This document shows, in pieces, positions 33,003 to 37,837 of a DNA stretch of 37,837 nt; the first letter of the stretch is position 1, and every line of letters begins with the position of its first letter. The stretch covers positions 1 to 37,837 of the forward strand of contig NZ_CAMQAY010000013.1 in NCBI RefSeq assembly GCF_946998875.1, in the 5' to 3' direction. A program made the position numbers and the translations under genes. Source of the DNA: an uncultured Peptoniphilus sp. (GTDB lineage: Bacteria; Bacillota; Clostridia; Tissierellales; Peptoniphilaceae). Under the pieces are notes generated by a model that ran no database searches, was not told the origin of the DNA, and saw only the letters and a program-made list of their open reading frames with translations.

Positions 33003-33968
33003 ATGGACAGAAATTTAGCATTAAACTTAGCAAGAGTAACAGAAGCAGCAGCACTTTCAGCAGGCAAATGGCTTGGAAAGGGCGACAAAAATGCAGCAGA
33101 TGGCGCAGCAGTAGATGCCATGAGAAGAATGTTTGACACAGTTGACATTGATGGAACTGTTGTAATTGGTGAAGGAGAAATTGACCAAGCACCTATGCTA
33201 TACATTGGCGAAAAAATTGGAACAAAAAATGGCGAAGAAGAAGTAGATATTGCTGTTGACCCAATTGACGGAACAAATTCTATTGCCAATGGCATGGATA
33301 ATTCTATTGCAGTTTTAGCAGTTGCACCAAAGGGATGCCTTTTAAATGCTCCTGATATTTATATGGATAAAATTGCTTGCGGTCCTAAGGCTAAGGGACT
33401 TATAAAGTTAGATGATACTCCAACAGAAAATATTAAGAGAGTTGCAAAGGCACTTAACAAAAATATTGATGATATTGTAGTTGCAGTTCTTGATAGACCA
33501 AGACATGAAGATTTAATAAAGGAAATTATTTCTATAGGTGCAAGAGTTAAAAAAGTTTCTGATGGAGATGTAGTTACAGCTATAGAAACTTGTTATGAAG
33601 ATTCTGGAGTGGATCTTGTAATTGGCCGTGGCGGCGCTCCTGAAGGTGTAATTGCTGCAGCTGCACTAAAATGTTTAGGTGGAGATTTCCAAGGAAGACT
33701 TCATCCAACAGATGAAAAACAAGAACAAAGATGTAGAGACCTAGATTCTGACTTAAAAAAAGTTTATTCAATTGAAGATTTGGTAAAGGGCAATGAAGTT
33801 ATCTTCTCAGTAACTGGAATTACTTCAGGAGAAATTCTTGAAGGCGTAAAATACTATGGAGACAATAAGGCAAAAACTGATACTTTAGTTTTAAGACTTC
33901 CAAGTGGAACTCAAAGATTTATTAAATCAATCCATTCCCTTGATTTAAAACCAGATTATGCTAAATAA
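33003..33968 (+). CDS. glpX: Fructose-1,6-bisphosphatase, class II
   Basis: A 321-residue GlpX-type phosphatase (EC 3.1.3.11) of gluconeogenesis. Metal-site motifs are GEGEIDQAPMLYIGE and DPIDGTNSIANG, with GRGGAPEGVIAAAALK further on. Length is normal (about 320). AAAGGAG lies before the ATG. It sits between the transaldolase and rho genes, a neighbourhood frequent in low-GC Gram-positives. Confidence 0.96.
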   Translation: MDRNLALNLARVTEAAALSAGKWLGKGDKNAADGAAVDAMRRMFDTVDIDGTVVIGEGEIDQAPMLYIGEKIGTKNGEEEVDIAVDPIDGTNSIANGMDNSIAVLAVAPKGCLLNAPDIYMDKIACGPKAKGLIKLDDTPTENIKRVAKALNKNIDDIVVAVLDRPRHEDLIKEIISIGARVKKVSDGDVVTAIETCYEDSGVDLVIGRGGAPEGVIAAAALKCLGGDFQGRLHPTDEKQEQRCRDLDSDLKKVYSIEDLVKGNEVIFSVTGITSGEILEGVKYYGDNKAKTDTLVLRLPSGTQRFIKSIHSLDLKPDYAK

Positions 33969-33974
33969 TTTATT

Positions 33975-35405
33975 ATGAGTAATGATAATGAACTAAAAAA
34001 TAAATCAATTGATGATTTGAGGAGAATTTCTAAATCTTTGGGTTTAAAAGATGCGGATAATTACGATATTGATGATTTGAAGCACTATATTATAAGAGGA
34101 GAATTGCCAATAAAAGATTTAAATGATATGCCTTTAGATAATTTAAGGGTAGCTGATCTTAGGGAAATCGCCAAGGATTATGGAATAGAAAAATCTTACT
34201 CTTTAAAAAAAGAAGAATTAATTAAAAAAATAAACTCAATAAGAGAAAATGAAAAAATAGAGAAATTAGATCTTTCTGAAAATGCTCAAGAAACATTAAA
34301 AAATTTAGAAGACAAGGATTATGTCAAGGGTATTTTAGAGCTACATCAAGATGGCTATGGGTTTTTGAGAAGAATTAATTATCTTCCAAGTGAAGAAGAT
34401 ATTTATGTATCTCCATCACAAATAAGAAAATTTAGGCTAAGAAATGGCGACGAAATCCTTGGAATTAAATCACCTCCAAAGGATGGAGAAAATTTCAACG
34501 CCCTGCTATTTATTAAATCAGTAAATGGCATGCACCCTTCAAAAATTTTAAATAGACCTTATTTTGACAACTTGACACCAATTTATCCTAAGAAGAAAAT
34601 AAATCTGGAAACTGATGAAGAAGACATAGCCATGAGAGTAATTGATTTGCTTTCACCAGTGGGCCTAGGGCAAAGAGGTCTCATAGTTTCACAACCAAAA
34701 TCAGGAAAGACAACTCTATTAAAAAAGATTTCTAAATCCTTAAATACAAATTATCCTGATCTACATTTAATAGTGCTTCTAGTAGACGAAAGGCCTGAAG
34801 AAGTTACTGATATGAAAAGATCAGTCAAGGGTGAAGTTGTCTATTCAACCTTTGATGAAAATCCTAAAAACCATACAAGAGTAGCAGAAATGGTAATTGA
34901 CAGGGCAAAGAGGCTTGTGGAAAATAAAGAAGATGTTGTGATTCTTTTAGATTCTCTAACAAGACTTTCTCGTGCCTATAATTTAATTACACCTACAAGG
35001 GGAAAGACTCTTTCAGGTGGACTTGATCCATTGTCTCTTCACAAGCCAAAGAGATTTTTTGGTGCAGCAAGAAATATTGAAGAGGGTGGAAGTTTGACAA
35101 TCCTTGCCACTGCTCTTGTAGATACTGGTTCAAGAATGGATGATGTAATCTTTGAGGAGTTTAAAGGCACAGGCAATATGGAACTTCACCTCAACAGAAG
35201 CCTTTCAGAAAAGAGAATTTTCCCAGCAATTGATATTTTAAAATCAGGCACTAGGAAAGAGGAGTTCTTGTTGACTAAAGATGAACTTGCCTTTAATTAT
35301 GAGTTTAGAAATAATTTAAATGAAGACAATATTGAAGACCTTACAGAAAAATTTTTAGATAAACTTTCAAAAACAAAAAATAACAAAGAATTTTTAAAAA
35401 AATAA
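33975..35405 (+). CDS. rho: Transcription termination factor Rho
   Basis: A 476-residue RNA helicase/translocase that ends transcripts. The N-terminal region holds two SAP/Rho-N-like helical repeats (about 9-38 and 48-80, each around an L-R-DL-R-I/E-A-K-pattern). Next are an RNA-binding cold-shock-like domain (about 114-185) and the ATPase with P-loop PKSGKT, LLDSLTRLSRAYN and TALVDTGSRMDDVIFEEFKG (Q/R loops). It begins six bases after glpX with no Shine-Dalgarno visible, so it may depend on translation coupling. The doubled N-terminal repeat makes it somewhat longer than E. coli Rho (419). Confidence 0.97.
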   Translation: MSNDNELKNKSIDDLRRISKSLGLKDADNYDIDDLKHYIIRGELPIKDLNDMPLDNLRVADLREIAKDYGIEKSYSLKKEELIKKINSIRENEKIEKLDLSENAQETLKNLEDKDYVKGILELHQDGYGFLRRINYLPSEEDIYVSPSQIRKFRLRNGDEILGIKSPPKDGENFNALLFIKSVNGMHPSKILNRPYFDNLTPIYPKKKINLETDEEDIAMRVIDLLSPVGLGQRGLIVSQPKSGKTTLLKKISKSLNTNYPDLHLIVLLVDERPEEVTDMKRSVKGEVVYSTFDENPKNHTRVAEMVIDRAKRLVENKEDVVILLDSLTRLSRAYNLITPTRGKTLSGGLDPLSLHKPKRFFGAARNIEEGGSLTILATALVDTGSRMDDVIFEEFKGTGNMELHLNRSLSEKRIFPAIDILKSGTRKEEFLLTKDELAFNYEFRNNLNEDNIEDLTEKFLDKLSKTKNNKEFLKK

Positions 35406-35426
35406 TTATCTTTCTTGCTTCAAATG

Positions 35427-35455
35427 TTGATTAATAGCCTTATATATTGTATAAT
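35427..35455 (+). promoter_or_regulatory. Upstream promoter P1 of rpmE
   Basis: TTGATT (35427-35432), 17-base spacer, TATAAT (35450-35455). Confidence 0.75.
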
Positions 35456-35475
35456 GATTAAGGTAATAAATATAT

Positions 35476-35504
35476 TTGTACTACAATGAAAATTGTGTTA
35501 TAAT
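35476..35504 (+). promoter_or_regulatory. Downstream promoter P2 of rpmE
   Basis: TTGTAC (35476-35481), 17-base spacer, TATAAT (35499-35504), 41 bases before the rpmE start. P1 and P2 are in tandem. Confidence 0.75.
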
Positions 35505-35544
35505 ATTAAAATTGAGTTATAAAAAAGTTTAAGGGGGCTAAACA

Positions 35545-35748
35545 ATGAAAAAAGGAATTCATCCAGATTATAAAGAAGCTACAGTAACTTGTGCTTGTGG
35601 CAATACTTTTAAAACAGGATCTGTTAAAGAAGATTTAAAAGTTGAAATTTGTTCAGCTTGTCATCCTTTCTTTACAGGAAAGCAAAAACTCTCTGATCAT
35701 GGCGGAAGAATTGAAAAATTCAATAGCAGATACAAGAGAAATAAATGA
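35545..35748 (+). CDS. rpmE: 50S ribosomal protein L31, zinc-binding (C+) form
   Basis: A 67-residue ribosomal protein starting MKKGIHPDYKEATVTCACGN. The zinc ribbon cysteines are all present (Cys16, Cys18, Cys37, Cys40), so this is the C+ type rather than the zinc-free paralogue. AAGGGGG precedes the ATG. Two tandem promoters lie upstream and a terminator directly after. Confidence 0.98.
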   Translation: MKKGIHPDYKEATVTCACGNTFKTGSVKEDLKVEICSACHPFFTGKQKLSDHGGRIEKFNSRYKRNK

Positions 35749-35753
35749 TAATG

Positions 35754-35778
35754 AGGTTAGCCTAGCTAACCTTTTTTA
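35754..35778 (+). terminator. Intrinsic terminator after rpmE
   Basis: Stem AGGTTAGC / GCTAACCT with a 3-base loop, then a T-run. It stands only 13 bases before the prmC start, so prmC-prfA depend on read-through or on an unseen promoter. Confidence 0.85.
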
Positions 35779-35790
35779 TTACTTAAATTT

Positions 35791-36627
35791 ATGAAGATAA
35801 AAGAAGCCCTAATAGAGGGAAGAGGATTTTTAAAAAACTTAGAATATACAGATCCTATTTATGAAACTAGAAAAATTTTAGGAGAAATTTTAAAGAAAGA
35901 CTTGTCTTATTTGGTTTCTCACGACAATGAAGAGCTAGAAGATTCAGTTGAAAAAAAATATTTTGATATTTTAAAAAAGAGGCAAGAGGGAATACCTCTA
36001 CAATATATTTTGGGAAGAGAAGATTTTTACGGAAGAACTTTTACTGTATTAGAGGGAGTTTTAATACCCAGACAGGATACAGAAATTTCCGTAGAAGTAA
36101 TTTTAAAAATTCTAAGGGAAAATAATATTAAAAATATTCTTGAAATTGGATGTGGAAGTGGAATTGTTAGTATTACACTTGATCTTGAGAGTAAAGGACA
36201 AGTGGAAATCACTGCAGTTGACATAAGCCATCAGGCTATTAAAAATACAAATATAAATAAAAATAATTTAAAATCTAAAATTAAAGTTTTAGAGAGCGAC
36301 TTATTTGATGAAGTTAATGATAAATTTGATTTAATTTATTCAAATCCGCCTTATATTAAATCTCATGATATAGAAAATCTACAAGTTGAAGTAAGAGATT
36401 ATGAACCGAGACTTGCATTAGATGGCGGAAGTGACGGACTTTATTTTTATAGAAAAATCATTAAAGAAGCGCCAAATTATTTAAAAAGGCATGGATTTCT
36501 AGTATTTGAAATAGGTTATGATGAAGCTGAGGATATTTCTTCTATTATGAGAGAAAATTTTGACACTAAAATTTATAAGGATTTAAATAATTTAGATAGA
36601 GTAGTAGTGGGACGATTAAAGGTATAG
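35791..36627 (+). CDS. prmC: Peptide chain release factor N5-glutamine methyltransferase
   Basis: A 278-residue SAM enzyme (EC 2.1.1.297) that methylates the GGQ glutamine of release factors; its target prfA is the next gene. It has an N-terminal helical domain (about 1-75) with LQYILGREDFYGRTF, the SAM loop LEIGCGSGIVSI and catalytic motif NPPYI. The ATG at 35791 has no Shine-Dalgarno site; the bases before it are TTATTACTTAAATTT. The gene stops eight bases before prfA. Confidence 0.96.
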   Translation: MKIKEALIEGRGFLKNLEYTDPIYETRKILGEILKKDLSYLVSHDNEELEDSVEKKYFDILKKRQEGIPLQYILGREDFYGRTFTVLEGVLIPRQDTEISVEVILKILRENNIKNILEIGCGSGIVSITLDLESKGQVEITAVDISHQAIKNTNINKNNLKSKIKVLESDLFDEVNDKFDLIYSNPPYIKSHDIENLQVEVRDYEPRLALDGGSDGLYFYRKIIKEAPNYLKRHGFLVFEIGYDEAEDISSIMRENFDTKIYKDLNNLDRVVVGRLKV

Positions 36628-36635
36628 GGGTAAAT

Positions 36636-37703
36636 ATGTACGAAAAACTTTCGGTTTTTGAAGATAGATTAGTAGAGCTCGAAAAGGATTTGAGCAATGT
36701 AGAAATTATTAATGACTCTAAACTTTACCAACAAAAGGCTATTGAACATGCAGAGATAGAGCCAATTGTTGCAAAATATAGAGAATATAAAAATACATTA
36801 AAGGCTTTAAATGAAAACAAAGAATTGATAAAAGAAAAATTAGATGATGAATTTAAAGATTTAGTTAGAGAAGAAATAAACGAAGGAACAAAAAAGCTTG
36901 AAACTTTAGAAAATGATTTAAAGATTTTACTGATCCCTAAAGATAAAAATGACAGCAAAAATGTTATGGTAGAAATTCGTGCAGGGGCTGGTGGAGATGA
37001 AGCGGCACTTTTTGCTGGGGTATTATACAGACAATATGTTAGATATGCTGAAAGAAAAGGATTTAAAGTAGAAACTATTTCTTCCAATGAAATTGGCATT
37101 GGCGGATTTAAAGAAATTGTCTTTATGATAATAGGAAATGGTGCTTACTCAAGACTTAAATACGAATCAGGAGTTCACAGAGTTCAAAGAGTTCCTGAAA
37201 CAGAAAGCGGAGGTAGAATTCACACTTCCACAGCAACTGTTGCAGTTTTACCAGAAGCTGAAGATGTGGATATTGAAATTGATCCATCTGAAATTAAATT
37301 TGATGTCTTCCGTGCATCAGGCAATGGTGGACAATGTGTCAACACAACTGACTCTGCTGTTAGACTTACTCACATTCCTACTGGAATAGTTATTTCTTGC
37401 CAAGATGAAAAGTCACAACTTAGAAATAAAGAAAAGGCAATGAAATTACTTAGGTCAAAATTATATGATTTAAAACTTCAAGAGCAAAATGAAAAAGAAT
37501 CAATGGAAAGATCTTCACAAATTGGAACTGGAGATAGATCTGAAAGAATTAGAACCTATAATTATCCGCAAGGAAGAGTAACTGATCACAGAATTAATTT
37601 CACATCTCACAGAATTGACGCCATTAATGACGGAGACTTAGATGAAATAATTGACGCTTTGATAACACATGATCAAACACAAAAAATCGAAAATATTGAT
37701 TAA
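36636..37703 (+). CDS. prfA: Peptide chain release factor 1
   Basis: A 355-residue release factor that ends translation at UAA and UAG. GGQ lies at 231-233 (in SGNGGQCVNTTDS). The stop-codon reading PxT motif is Pro187-Glu188-Thr189, within VQRVPETESGGRIHTST. The length is typical of RF1, and a Cys follows GGQ as in many low-GC species. AGGGG precedes the ATG. No obvious hairpin terminator follows. Confidence 0.97.
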   Translation: MYEKLSVFEDRLVELEKDLSNVEIINDSKLYQQKAIEHAEIEPIVAKYREYKNTLKALNENKELIKEKLDDEFKDLVREEINEGTKKLETLENDLKILLIPKDKNDSKNVMVEIRAGAGGDEAALFAGVLYRQYVRYAERKGFKVETISSNEIGIGGFKEIVFMIIGNGAYSRLKYESGVHRVQRVPETESGGRIHTSTATVAVLPEAEDVDIEIDPSEIKFDVFRASGNGGQCVNTTDSAVRLTHIPTGIVISCQDEKSQLRNKEKAMKLLRSKLYDLKLQEQNEKESMERSSQIGTGDRSERIRTYNYPQGRVTDHRINFTSHRIDAINDGDLDEIIDALITHDQTQKIENID

Positions 37704-37742
37704 AAAATAAAATTAAATATTAGATTTATTTAGTGCATTTAT

Positions 37743-37771
37743 TTGCTTTTTCATTAATAATAGTCTATAAT
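37743..37771 (+). promoter_or_regulatory. Promoter of the gene beginning at 37814
   Basis: TTGCTT (37743-37748), 17-base spacer, perfect TATAAT (37766-37771), 42 bases before the next start codon. Confidence 0.65.
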
Positions 37772-37813
37772 AATAATTGTAATTTTATTATTAAATATTA
37801 TGGGGGTAATATT

Positions 37814-37837
37814 ATGAATCAAATGACAAGTGACAAT
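37814..37837 (+). CDS. Start of an unidentified gene, cut by the window end
   Basis: An ATG with GGGGG seven bases upstream and a good promoter opens a frame of eight codons (MNQMTSDN) to the window end. Too little remains to identify the product. Confidence 0.6.

Noticed and set aside
32932..33295. Minus-strand frames opposite glpX
   Set aside because: They mirror the glpX coding sequence, giving Leu/Gln/His-rich or Ser/Ala-rich nonsense, with no start signals.

Overview
The window is a low-GC Gram-positive chromosome segment, most likely from an anaerobic Firmicute of the Tissierellia/Peptoniphilaceae type (Peptoniphilus or Anaerococcus relatives). The pointers are the AT-rich composition, strong Shine-Dalgarno sites, a tRNA-sensing T-box leader, a LanFEG-like transporter, and a large surface protein with a copper-amine-oxidase-like stalk. 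The genus is inference. I saw no rRNA, tRNA, CRISPR array, insertion sequence or prophage.

The left part (1-9750) is a patchwork of short units. It opens with a reading frame of unknown family broken by an in-frame TAA, followed by a bidirectional terminator. Then come an EamA-type transporter and a K+ channel with an RCK domain (both minus), a TetR-type regulator next to an oleate hydratase, a GNAT acetyltransferase with a nitrilase, and a HerA-like (DUF853) ATPase divergent from a small AAA ATPase. Most units are separated by clear hairpin terminators.

The middle (9750-18620) carries the environment-facing genes. These are a secreted 761-residue surface protein, O-acetylhomoserine sulfhydrylase (metY) under a T-box whose specifier looks like methionine, and an ABC transporter operon (ATPase plus two permeases) divergent from a response regulator/sensor kinase pair. 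The ATPase has the glutamate-containing E-loop typical of lantibiotic-immunity LanF proteins. The two divergent operons probably form a peptide-antibiotic sensing and resistance module.

The right part (18650-37837) is mostly housekeeping in tightly packed operons. The first is yebC-deoC-lgt-queH-capA-trmN6-rsmI-nurA-herA, with many 1-4 bp overlaps. A convergent recX/GIY-YIG pair follows on the minus strand. Next is FHA protein-SEDS glycosyltransferase-class B PBP-ispD-ispF-transaldolase-glpX-rho. Last is rpmE behind two tandem sigma-A-type promoters, then prmC and prfA. The window ends in the first eight codons of another gene.

I did not find a clearly unprecedented system. The best leads are the NurA-HerA pair inside a housekeeping operon (with a second HerA-like ATPase elsewhere in the window), the orphan LanFEG/two-component module, the domain mix of the surface protein, the Met T-box on metY, and the in-frame stop at the left edge.
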